Assembly (NCBI GenBank): GCA_026874595.1
Contig: CM049309.1
Coordinates: 25,549,033 to 25,613,032 of the forward strand
Origin: Sipunculus nudus
Taxonomy: Eukaryota > Annelida > Sipuncula > Golfingiida > Sipunculidae
Length of the DNA: 64,000 bases
Reading direction: 5' to 3'
Below, piece after piece: positions 12,639 to 23,526 of the stretch. Position 1 is the stretch's first letter. Every line of letters begins with the position of its first letter. Below the pieces are notes generated by a model that was given only the letters and a program-made list of their open reading frames with translations, had not been told where the DNA came from and ran no database searches. A program made the translations under genes and the position numbers.

Positions 12639-15264
12639 TTAGCTCAGCTGAGTATAAGTCATCTGAGCTATAGTCGTGGTCCATTGTCCGTCGTCCGTCC
12701 GTCTGTCCGGATGTCCGTCTGTAAGACTGGCACGTTTCAACACCGTTGGACCTACGAACCTGAAATTCGGCATACAGTTAGATGTCCCAAAAATCTCCTA
12801 CCATGCCGAAAATTGGGTCAATAGGACTTCGTTCCTTCGAGATATTAAGGAAAAACCTCAATTTTTTATTTCAAATCTATTTTCACACTTCAGGACTGCC
12901 TAATATCAAAACCACTCATCTGGTTTTCTTCATATTTACCATAAATATTCCTCTATATAGTTCCTATGTACATGCCAGATATTAAGTCAGTATTATATAA
13001 TTTAAAAAAGTTATGGGCCCTAACATAATGGACTTTGTAAAAAAATCAGGAAGATATTTGGTCACTTAAGACCAAAAGTGTTAAAGGTAGGGACTTTTTC
13101 TCCAGTAATACAACTTTAATTAATCAAAATTTAATTGTATACCAAAAATTAGATCAAAATCTGTTAAATTTTTTTAAATATTGGCAAAAATATAAAATTG
13201 GTACCTTAAATTTTGCCCAACTTTGGCCACGGCACGTTTTTTTCCTGTAAGTACTGTGGATTTAATTTTCACAGCATGTATACATAAGGATTTAATCTGT
13301 TAAAATCTGAAATTTGAAAATAAAAGCTGCAAAATTTGGCTAGTTATTGAATTTTTTTGGAGGCTTTTGTTGTATTCCCTTACATTGTCAAGCAGTCCAC
13401 TTTGATGACTGTAGGTCATTCAGTGCACATCTCTATGCTCCCCAGGCTGTTGGCATAATTTTAGATGTCCCCAAAATCTCCTACCATACCGAAAATTGGG
13501 TCATTAGGTCTTCGTTCCTTCGAGATATTAAGGAAAAAAAACTCTGTTTTCCATAAAAAAAAGCCATTGTTACACTTCAAGGCTGCCTTATATCAAAACC
13601 ACAGATCTGTTTATGATCATATTTAGTATTCACATTCTTTCATACATTTTCTATGAACATACCAAAAATTAGGTCAGTATTGGGTATTATTTTGAAGTTA
13701 TGGGCCAAAACATAATGCAATTTTTTTTAAAATCAGGAAATATATTTACTCACCTAACATGAGAATTGCTGAACCTAGAGACTTTTTTTCAGGAATATAA
13801 CTTTTTTTTAATCAAGATTCAATTGTTTACCGAAAATTAGATCTGAATTTTGCAAATTTTTCAAGTTATTAGCATAAATAAAAAATCAATAACTTTTAAT
13901 TTTGTCCAACTTTGGCACTGTTGATTTAATTTTCACAGCATATATACATTAGGATTTAATCTTTTAAAATCTGAAATTTCAAAGAAATTCATTGGAAAGA
14001 ATAGCTTTTATTCATGTTTTCATACACCATGTCAAGTGTTGTTTACATCTAGCCCACCTAGTAGTACAGCCTTCACTTGCATTATGTAACCCACCCCAGG
14101 CAGCTTGCCTTGGGTCAGCCTGGCCACTACCAGCAGGCTTCCCCTCTACCCTGCCTCCCCCCCCCCCCCCCCAGATGGTGCATAAACTAGATGAATGTTA
14201 TTATTTTCTGTATTTGATTCAATCTTATTCAAAGCTATGCTACATTTTAGATTTTGTATTGTACCACCAGGGTTACAATGATTAAAGTGTACATTTAATT
14301 GTGTCCACAAAGTGGTGTATTGCTATGAAAGTGTGGATGTTCATCAGATAAGTAATTCCTTACTTCAGAAGAGTAAAAACTTCACCAGGTGTGAAATTGA
14401 CTATTAATTCCAGTAATAAATTAAAACTGGGATAGTAATCAGCACAATGATATTGTTTGTCCCTCATTCAACCAACAGAGTGTATACTTTATTTGGAAAG
14501 ATGTTTTTATTTTATCAAATTTACTGAATCTTTTATTTTATTCCGGTGAATAAAATTAAGCATGTACTGAAAACTCCAATGTGCAAAACTTTTTAATAGT
14601 GATTCAAGGAATATTCTTGTAGATGCCATGTTGTGGCATTATTTTCTTTTAAATTCAGTTTAAACATTTATGATTTAAAAACAATAAAATATATGTGTAT
14701 ACATAATATGACCCAATATGAGCTACACTCTGGATATATGATGATTGCAACTTTTGCAACAATTCTAATATTTTAACTTATAGTTTCAGTGTTTTACTCT
14801 GTATATATAATGATTGCAACTTTTGCAACAATTCTAATATTTTAACTTATATTTTCAGGTTTTTTTATTAAAAATTTATAAAACCTGTAAATAAAAAAAT
14901 GATTCAGATTAAAACTTCCTAATGGAAAAAGTGGATATGCTTAAAAAAAATAGGATGATATATAAACTTAAATGCATTATTCCCTTAAAAGTGAAATAAA
15001 GGTATTAGTCCATTCTGTCCACTTGCCTGTCCATCTGTAAATTTTCATATGCATCACAGTATCTCAAAATTTTACTGTTTTTCTTCATGACAGTCTTGTC
15101 AGAGTATTAGTTTGTAATCATATATTTAGAACTTTACTATAACCAAGTAGGAGGGCCCCTTTCCTCTTAGCTTTTCTTATTCTTATATAAATGAAAAACA
15201 TTACAATAGAATATTTCTACATCCACCTTCGTGCTGCCCTCACTTTTCCCTTCTCCAAACCCCA
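12639..15264 (+). mobile_element. Family T Helitron-like element, copy A, left part
   Basis: The element begins TTAGCTCAGCTGAGTATAAG, with the 5' hairpin AGCTCAG/CTGAGCT, followed by a GTCCGTCG-rich stretch near 12688. It is collinear and highly similar to copy B at 23527-26096. A 16-C run at 14157-14172 matches shorter C runs in other copies. The copy is interrupted at 15264 by an inserted transposon and resumes at 17032. Open frames inside (for example 12676-12903) recur in all copies and are non-coding. Confidence 0.85.
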
Positions 15265-15272
15265 TCCCAAAG
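15265..15272. repeat. Left 8-bp target site duplication (TCCCAAAG)
   Basis: TCCCAAAG occurs immediately left of the inserted element and again at 17024-17031. Copy B has the single, uninterrupted site CATCCCAAAGTCAGCC near 26089, so the duplication can be checked inside the window. Confidence 0.88.
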
Positions 15273-17023
15273 GATTACATTCGGGCTGGACAACTTCATG
15301 ATGGAGGACTTCGGGCGGGACGACATTCTGAATGGACGAACATCGGAATGGACGACTATTTAACTTAATATGTAATAAACGCTTGAAATGATGCTGATTT
15401 TGGGATTACTACCATGCAAGGATAACCTTGTGGCTATTTGGGTGATCTTTTTGCAAAACTGCAGCTATGTTCAAACAATTCCAGTCACGAGTTGCGATCT
15501 GACTCACAGCCTAGCCGACCTGGTGGGACGACACGCCTGACCGGTGACCTGCTTTAGACCTAACGGAGTGTTGATGCCGATTACGGAAAATTATAAATTA
15601 TACTAATAAAGATTCTTCTACAATTATATATGTGTTTTGTACACTCTGTATGTTTGTGTGTGTTAACTGCAGATCGATGCATTAATTATTATGCGCATAA
15701 TTATTGTAAGCGACAAATATGGGTTGGTAAATCTTTACGTTTCTGGACGACACACCTAATTCTCACTCTGTTTATTTAAAAGAATTATACCCACATCATT
15801 ACATAATTAGTAACGCTTTACCCTGTTCATATTATAAAGTCATTGATTTCATTAATATGTTGTCCATTACCATGTTGTTTGCGACATCCTGCTGTGAGGT
15901 TCAATACTGTGACATTAAACATAAATGATATATTAAACATAAATGATATATATATATAAAGTAGGACAATATTTATGATAAACATATTTTGTTCATAAAA
16001 ATAAAATATGAAACGGCTGATATTGCTGGTACTGTCACCATTCCCTTTGATTTGTGATCAAAAGCTAATTGATGCCTTTGTTGCCCCCTTGATGAGATTA
16101 ATGTTGTATTTACAATAACCTTTGGGTTCTCAGTCACGGCGCTTGCGCTAATTAAGCAGATCCATAATCAACCAGGCATAAAGCCAATATAAAGTCAGTT
16201 AGAAGATTGACAGAATTAATGAATGAGAGAAAATGATAATAAGGAAAAAGGCAGGAAGACTGAAAACAAAAGGGAAATAAAATGTTATTAAAAGAGAAAA
16301 GAGAGGGGGAAAGGACGACAGACGATTAGTATGAGAGAGAGAGAGAGAGAGAGAGAGTGAGTGAGTGAGTGAATTTATCAAAATCCGACGGCCGCCATAA
16401 GCACAGTTCTTCTTATTCCATTAGTCTTTTTCTTAATTTATATTTAATAAATTTAACGATACAGTGCACAGAATACCAATAATATTAGTTATATCAATTA
16501 TACAAACACAAAGTAGCGAACACTATCATATAGTATAACACTGTCATTTAACTTGTGTGTCAGTTGGCCCATGTAATCAAACCGTCGTCCATTCAGAATG
16601 TGTCGTCCATTGCTATCGGCAGTGAGTCACAGACAGATCGCAACATGTGACATTTACTTTCTTAGGGTATACTAAGACATTTGATGAAAATATGCAAACA
16701 ACACAGTAATGGCACCATAACTGTTCTTCAAAGTAAATGCATAAATATCTAAACAAATGGTCGTCCATTTTGATTGGACGACACTGACATGCAGGCGGCC
16801 GTGATATTCGCCACACGTCTGTTACAAAATCGATAAAAAATATCAAAACAACACCCAAATAGCCACAAGGTTATCCTTGCATGGTAGTAATCCCACAATC
16901 AGCATCATTTCAAGCGTTTATTACGTATTAAGTTAAATAGTCGTCCATTCCGATGGTCGTCCATCCAGAATGTCGTCCCACCCAAAGTCGTCCATCCCGA
17001 AGTCGTCCAGCCCGAATGACAGC
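15273..17023. mobile_element. 1,751-bp DNA transposon with 172-bp terminal inverted repeats
   Basis: Left arm 15273-15444 and right arm 16852-17023 are inverted copies of each other; the left contains CATTCGGGCTGGAC and the right ends GTCCAGCCCGAATG. Both arms hold repeated GTCGTCCA (or TGGACGAC) motifs spaced about 15 bases, and more copies lie inside. An 8-bp target duplication flanks it. Eight bases is typical of hAT and some other cut-and-paste superfamilies, but no transposase is seen, so the superfamily is open. A (GA)n tract lies at 16335-16357. The element has no convincing coding sequence. Confidence 0.88.
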
Positions 17024-17213
17024 TCCCAAAGTCAGCCTCAGTAAGCAAGAACAAGATGAATCAGATATATTCATACTTTAATATTTTGTATTACTATTCG
17101 TCCATAGGTATTTATGTACATGCCAGAAATTATGTCAATATTGTGTAATATGTAGACATAGTGGGCATCACAATAATGTACCTTGTCAAGACTAAAGAGA
17201 TATTGTGTCATAC
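17024..17213 (+). mobile_element. Family T copy A, right part
   Basis: Starts with the second TCCCAAAG and continues TCAGCCTCAGTAAGCAAGAA, matching copy B at 26093-26277. The match stops at about 17213, where a different sequence begins (GATCTCGGACC array). The family T 3' end is therefore missing from this copy. Confidence 0.8.
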
Positions 17214-17395
17214 GGTACCTGGAGATCTCGGACCTTTTACATCTCGGCCCACACGAAGTCGAACCACTTCAAATCGGACCATCACGATCTCGGACCACCC
17301 GGTCGACGATCTCGGACCACTTTGTATATCTGGCCACTACGATCTCGGACCACTTTGTGATCGGGCAACTACGATCTCGGACCAAAGTAATATAC
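17214..17395. repeat. Degenerate GATCTCGGACCAC motif array
   Basis: ACGATCTCGGACCACTTTGT and variants recur about nine times at roughly 20-base spacing. The array starts exactly where copy A of family T is broken, so it is likely one terminus of another inserted element. I could not find an inverted partner in the window. Confidence 0.75.
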
Positions 17396-17604
17396 ATGTC
17401 CTGCCTGCCTAAACTGTTATGAAATTACCAATGTATTGTTTATAATACACAATATTATTTCTTCTACGCGCGATTCAGATATTAAAAATTCCATTTGGAC
17501 AAGTAAGGCCTATACGACATAGCTCAGTATGTATATCCAATGAGAACACATTTGACACACGCCCACGCACACACTGTTATACTTAATTTATAATAGTTTG
17601 TGTG

Positions 17605-18050
17605 AAACGCATGACACCATATTCTAACTCAAAGAGAAATGACAAATTTATTAGAATTTAATATATACAATATAAAAAGAGGTATGAAAACCGAAATATG
17701 AAATTTGTGATAAACCAAAAATGTACAAATGAACATGAGTGAATCAAAGAATCAGAACTGGTGTATTGCTGTTACATATCGTGAATTCAACTACTGAACT
17801 AGATAATATTAACGAGTGAATACAGTTGTAGTTTAGATATATAGGCCTACATAAAACAGAAATTCAAAGGTGGGAATTGACACCATATTTAAACTCAAAG
17901 AGCTGACGTTTATAAGAATTTCGTATATATACAATATGAAAAACGAGATACGAAAACCGAAAAATCAGCAAACGAACAAAAAGAAATCACACTCATCGTA
18001 TTTTACAGAGTGAAAACAGTAGAAGTTTAGATATATACATCTAACAAAAA
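17605..18050. repeat. Diverged two-unit tandem duplication, about 265 bp
   Basis: Segments beginning GACACCATATTCTAACTCAAA (about 17611) and GACACCATATTTAAACTCAAA (about 17880) align over most of their length: both contain an AATATATACAATAT-type stretch, ACGAAAACCGAAA-type stretch and a GTTTAGATATATA stretch near the end. The second is shorter. No function is visible. Confidence 0.65.
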
Positions 18051-18238
18051 AGTTATTTATCAACTTAAGAGTTACAATAAACTTATTTATACCAGATTTT
18101 TCTTGTACAACATTTTAAAGCCTGTACTAAACAATTCTTATTCAGATTGGAAAGGCAACACAGTTCTATACACCAATCAGTTATCTCTATATATCAAAAC
18201 TATCCATGCCATCACAGTTAGCATAAATCCTGTGTCAT

Positions 18239-18541
18239 TCATGTTGTGAAATAGTCATAAGCTGGGGCTGATAGAGGCGGCTTAATTGCTCTCCTCAAGG
18301 ACTTTAAAGTTGAGATATCCCCCGCTTCGTACGTACTCCAAAGTTCCACTATTCTTGTCTCAGATTTCCTGTACTTGGACTTCTGGTAAGTCTTTACTTT
18401 GTTGGCTGATAGTAACTTAACCTGCAGCTGCAGGAGTTTCGCCTCATCATGAAGTTCCGGGATCAGGAGGTACTGAGAGAGGAGTGTTCTTGATGACCTT
18501 GGAGTTAATCCGCCGATGCCAGCCTTCACGGTCAGCGTTAT
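18239..18541 (-). pseudogene. Unidentified open frame without ATG
   Basis: The minus strand stays open for about 100 codons, from a TGA just upstream of PITLTVKAGIGG to the stop after PAYDYFTT. It contains no methionine codon; the nominal start at 18529 is GTG, so it cannot be a free-standing eukaryotic gene. The composition looks protein-like, with a lysine- and leucine-rich helical middle (DEAKLLQLQVKLL) and a basic stretch. It ends next to an inverted-repeat element (18535-21280), so it may be the broken 3' coding end of a transposon. I do not recognise the family; chance openness cannot be excluded. Confidence 0.3.
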
Positions 18542-21280
18542 CGGTCAATAAAAATTAATGAACATTGAAATTTTTTATTTATTCGTCTCCGTTACTTAAG
18601 AAACACTAACAATGGACTATCATATAGATTAAAGGTATATATTTATATGAAGGGCGATATTTATTGTGTTATATTGTCTGGCCTTCGTGGGTAATAGTAC
18701 ATGTTGACGTACAAATGTAATTTGTAAAAAAAAAATGTAATTAACAGGAAACCACTCACCACTATATAGCTTAATTGACCCGGAAAACACCGCCGGGTTT
18801 GGTCTCCGGACATCAAAGGGAAGTGTCGCGGCGGTGAGCACATTAAAAGGATTATGAGCCGTTATATAGCCGCACTTGCATGCTATAACTGCGATATCAT
18901 AACATCAGCGTAATGTTTTGTTGGATTTTAATGAAATTCACTATTAACTGTAAATAATCAGATTTAATCAACATCTTTTTATTTTGTTTTATCCTACTTA
19001 CAACTGAACATTGCATCTTGCTTGAGAGTAGCGGCACGGTTCGACGATTCTAGAAGGAAGACGCCAGATCGACATTAATTTATGAGTTTGATTTTCAGAA
19101 ATTTTTACCCGTGTCTTTTTAATTATCTGCACAATATACCATGTACTATTTTTTTTAGTTCAATGTTTTGCATATAAACAGATGTTTCTATGGTGCATGT
19201 GCGCAGACCGTCTAAATCATATAGGCAGAAATGAAATCATATATAAATCAAACTGAACTACAAATTCAAACTTTATTTTTTTCGCCCTGATCAATAGGAG
19301 CTGTAGAATCTGTTGTGTTGAAACAACAGGTTGCGCAATTTTTTTAAAGGCATGTTAAGTCTGGGCCCAGTCAGTAGTAAATATGTCACCTGTGAACATA
19401 ACCATAGCCTGGCACCTAAACTAACAAGTCCCATTAATTTTAAATTATACCTGAATGGAATATTTTTTCAAACACAAATTTTTTCATGAATTACATAATT
19501 TCTATTTCTGGAAAAGAAAAAAAAAATATTTAAATAGTTTAGCTTTTTTAATCATAACAATAATAAGTGATTTAAATCAAATTATTTAAATCAACCAACC
19601 CTTCCCTGGGTTTTATAACCCTGCCATTATACCAGCAAGGCAAGATTTTAAAATTAAGATAGTAAATTATTTTCATGACATTTTAGGGTGGATTAAAACA
19701 GTTAACTCAGAGATAAACTTCAAATCAATGAGAAAATCATTAACAAGTTCAGAAATATTCAACATTTCTGTAGGGTCAACAAAACTTATATTGTAGAGCA
19801 TCCGATATATTGCTTATGTGGCTGTCCAATACGACTTTCGGATACGAAAATTCCACGGTCGGTTACCAAAAATATCGTTTGGGTTTGGTGTGAAACCACC
19901 TTTAGCGTCATCCCTTGGTTGTATTTAGGAGCGGGAGAATCCGCACTAACATATTTCTATAAGGAAGATTAGGCACGTCATACATCATTTTTGATTACGG
20001 AATCTTATTAGTTTTTAAACTCAAATGTCTTTGGAGACTACAACATGGAACAGTGTTCATGTTTTTTTAACATATTTTATATTATAGATACTGTTTTGTA
20101 TGTATATAATGAATCTCTAGTAACAATGTATGATATTATGTATGTGCTTTTGCTTGATGCCTTTATTTGTTAATTTGTGGTTGAAACGATGCATGGACAG
20201 CACTACATGATATTTATGTGTACAGTGTTCAAACAAATATTCATCTGAACTTAATACATGTATAAAATAAAACTATATAGCACTTCCTTCTTTGTTAATG
20301 AGATTAAAATATAATACAATACAGAAAAAAAATATATCGCAAAACATCAAATCCGCATGTGAATCCACAGGGTATTATAATTCTGTCTTCTGTATTAAAA
20401 CAATATATATCCAGACATAAGTACAAAAATTATCTGAAATGTAGAATGGTATATTAGCAACGATAATCCTGACCGTATCCGAAAGCGACAGTATGCAGTT
20501 CTGAAATAATACTATTTTTACTTTAAACAATATAAAAACATAACAAAAAAGTGTGTAACAGTATCCGAAGTGTAGAATGGATTCTTAGCAACAAAAACCC
20601 TAACAATATTCGGGAAACGACGAATATTATTATTTGTATACTTTCTGAGGATAATAATAATAATGTGATTAAAAATAAATATTTCCACGTTTACTTTCTC
20701 GTAACATGGGATATAATTAATGAAAATGAAAAAGAAAAAAAACCACACTATGACAAAAGCAATAAAAACCGAACGACGATGTTGTTATTATATCGCAGGT
20801 ATAACATGCGAGTGCTGGTATATAACGGCACATAATCCTTATAATGTGCTCATTAACAATGGACCGCCGCCACACTTTCCGTTTGTTGTTCGGAGACCAA
20901 ACCCAGCGGGGTTTTCCGGGTCAATTAAGCCATAGTGGTGAGTGGTTTCCTGTTAATCAGTAATACACCAGTGTAAATTATATCATATTCGACAATTTTT
21001 TTTAATGCCAAATATGGCATAAATAAAATCAAATATCAAATGAGACCACATTAGTAACGATAACAACACCGGTCATTTACACAAATTACGTTTGTACATC
21101 AACATGTACTTTCACCCATGCACGAAGGCCAGACAATATGACACAATAAATTTGCCCTTTATTTAAATATATACCTTTAATCTATATAATAGTTCATTGT
21201 TAGTGTTTCTTAAGTAACAGGGACGAATAAATAAAAACATTCAATGTTCATAAATTTTTATTGACAAAAAACGCGACTGT
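18535..21280. mobile_element. 2.75-kb element with long, diverged inverted repeats
   Basis: Left arm about 18535-18920 and right arm about 20775-21275 are inverted copies. Matching landmarks: AACACTAACAATGGACTAT (left) against ATAGTTCATTGTTAGTG (right); GGAAACCACTCACCACTATA (left) against GTGGTGAGTGGTTTCCTG (right); GGATTATGAGCCGTTATATA (left) against TATAACGGCACATAATCC (right). The right arm has an extra segment near 20970-21060. The centre (18.92-20.77 kb) has no coding capacity that I can support. Target duplication not identified. Confidence 0.8.
20436..20640. repeat. Diverged duplication of about 125 bp
   Basis: TGTAGAATGG..TTAGCAACgAtAAtCCT..CGTATCCGAAAGCGAC near 20440 recurs near 20568 as TGTAGAATGG..TTAGCAACAAAAACCCT..ATTCGGGAAACGAC. 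It lies inside the 2.75-kb inverted-repeat element. Confidence 0.55.
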
Positions 21281-21439
21281 GTCATGGTGATCGACCGCAC
21301 GTGCATGTCGTGACCGCACATTGTCGCTCAAAATAGAAAGGGTTTCTTAGCACGTATTTTGTTGCAAAAAATATACCGCATTCGATAAAATTATGAAGGG
21401 GCTGTGTGATACAGATAACTCCATATGGCTTAATATAGC

Positions 21440-21555
21440 TTTGTTGCGCATGTGGCATGAGGCGCAACTGGAATTTGGCGCATATGGCAGTTGCGCATCT
21501 GGCAGTAGCGTAACTGACAGGTGCGCATTTGGGAGTGGCGCATCTGGCATGGAAT
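21440..21555. repeat. Degenerate GCGCATNTGGCA motif array
   Basis: About eight imperfect copies of a 14-15-base motif (GCGCATATGGCAGT, GCGCATCTGGCAGT, GCGTAACTGACAGG, GCGCATTTGGGAGT) lie in a row just outside the right arm of the 2.75-kb element. It looks like the motif-array termini of the neighbouring elements. The minus-strand frame at 21282-21599 is a by-product. Confidence 0.7.
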
Positions 21556-21754
21556 CTGTAAAAATACATGAAAATATCTCCAGGCAATTTCTCATTCACT
21601 GACCTAACACATTTTTCATGTTTAAAATGAAATTATAAAATTTTTCTCCTCGTGAAAAAAGCCAGTCACTTATTTCAAAAAAACAATTTGAAAAAAATGA
21701 AAACACTTTTTTGAAAACATATTTGACTTTGTGCATTTGGAATAAGGATTACAT

Positions 21755-22680
21755 TCCAGTGAGACGCAGACCGATACGACGCATGTTGTTTCAGAGTACA
21801 TCGCAGAGACGTGGCTTGATTAGATGCGGTTCACTGCTTATGCCTAGAATGCCCTCAGAAACGTAGCCCAGTTCGACGTGGTTCAGTGCTTATGGTTGTA
21901 TAAACGCACCACGAGTCACATTCGGGCATGCTATATCCTGCTTATGATATACTCAGGTTATATTCGCTGTTAATTTTTTAAAAGTATATAACACTGTGGT
22001 TTATTTATTTGCACATTTTATTCATGTTTGACTTGAAATTAACTGTTTTGTTGAATGTCCATAGAAAACAGGTGGGTATTGACATTTATGGAATTTGAAA
22101 GGCCAAAGGCGAAAATCTGAAATGTTCATGATACTCCAATCACGAATATAACTTTCCAGATAGGTCACAGGGACACCAAAATTAAGATAGAATTAAAACT
22201 GATGCAACACTTGTTGAAACGAGAAATTTACAAGAGCGAAGCATTCAGACTGAACGACTTCGGTATGGATTACTTTGGTATGGACGACTTCGGCCGGCAC
22301 GACATTCTGAATGGAAGACATTTTGAATGGAAGACAATTTAACTGAGTACTTAATAAGGAGTTAAAGTGTAGGTTATTGTGGGCCAACTTCCATTAAACG
22401 AAACCGTTTCATTTATTTTAATTGAAAAATTCCAGTTATTTTCAATCACGTGTGGGTCTTGTTATGGTGTGCGGATGGCCTGCTTATGACCAGACGGATT
22501 GCCGACGTCGATGGCCGAAAAAATATAAATTATACCAATAAAGACACTTCTACAGTTGTATATATGTGTTTTTGAACACTATGGTTAACTGGGCGGCGCG
22601 TCTCAGCGGGCTGCGTCGTAACAAGCAGTGAAATCAGCCATATGTCCTATTGAGATGCGTCGTACTGAGATGACACCAGA
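21755..22680. mobile_element. Degraded DNA transposon related to the 15.27-kb element
   Basis: At 22250-22400 the motifs ACGACTTCGG and ACGACATTCTGAATGG repeat the inner part of the 15.27-kb element's left arm, and 22500-22590 (AAAATATAAATTATACCAAT, AAAGACACTTCTACAGTTGT) aligns with 15585-15650. The outer parts carry GAGACGCA and ACGACGCATG at about 21762-21790 and their inverse (CTGCGTCGTA, GATGCGTCGTACTGAG) at about 22612-22672, so a diverged inverted pair may bound it. Boundaries are uncertain. Confidence 0.45.
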
Positions 22681-23526
22681 ATAAGATGTGTATGTGATTT
22701 GTCCTTACTGAGTTATATCAATTTAAAACTCATGCATTTCACTCAGATCCCATTTAGAAAAGGGCAAAAAACAGTATGAGTGTGTTTCCCCAAAAATATA
22801 GCCCTTAACAAGGGGTTTTTGTGAATGACAGCCTATTGTTGTTATTAAGTGTAGTATGATAAACCGCCACTGAATGTCATCTAAATCCAAATCCATTAGT
22901 GGTCTAATGTTTGGATTGAAGCTGGTATTAACGTTTTAATTTTCCGGGTGTATATAGTTAGAGGCACTGTTCGAACTGTCACAATAACTGATAAAATTAG
23001 GTGGCTAGATTTACACATGTACATGGACAGTCTGACTACAGAGCAAACATTGTGTTGACACTGTCACATCGACCACAATAGATACTGGACTGTGGAGCCA
23101 GTAATTGGCAGGATTATCATATTTGTGTACTCACTAATTAGTGTGCTTAGACCAAGACCAATTAACAGAGATAAGCCTGTGCAAGTTGGTCAGCTCTTTC
23201 TTTGACTGTAATCGCTTCATTGGCTACACATCTGTCAGTCACGGGAGGGTGTGGTGGGGTCTGCCCATCACTACACACTGCCTCTGTTAGTACACAGCCT
23301 CCTCAGACTTAAGTTGTTTTGGTAATTCATTTATTAAGTTTATGTTGACAATCCATAATGTCACCAGATTCAGCTTTGCACAAGTTATCCGAAAGTAAAT
23401 ATTACCCCCATTTCCACAAAAACAATAATTTTAGGGTTACAAATGATGATGCCACCTTTATTCACAGATTAAACAACAGAAAAATTACAAAATTCTCTTC
23501 CAGGTTACTTAGTACCTTATTAATTT
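22681..23526. other. Intronic sequence, no feature recognised
   Basis: No exon or repeat family recognised. The frame at 23358-23561 runs into the start of the next family T element. Confidence 0.5.

Noticed and set aside
12676-12985. Recurring plus-strand frames in family T copies (also 23722, 37028, 49066, 49172)
   Set aside because: They recur because the transposon recurs; frames are not conserved between copies and show no protein signature.
16199-16381. Short minus-strand frame with SLSLSLSL repeat
   Set aside because: It overlaps the GA microsatellite inside a non-coding transposon.
21282-21599. 105-codon minus-strand frame rich in alanine, cysteine and proline
   Set aside because: It reads through the GCGCATNTGGCA motif array; the repeated residues reflect the repeat.
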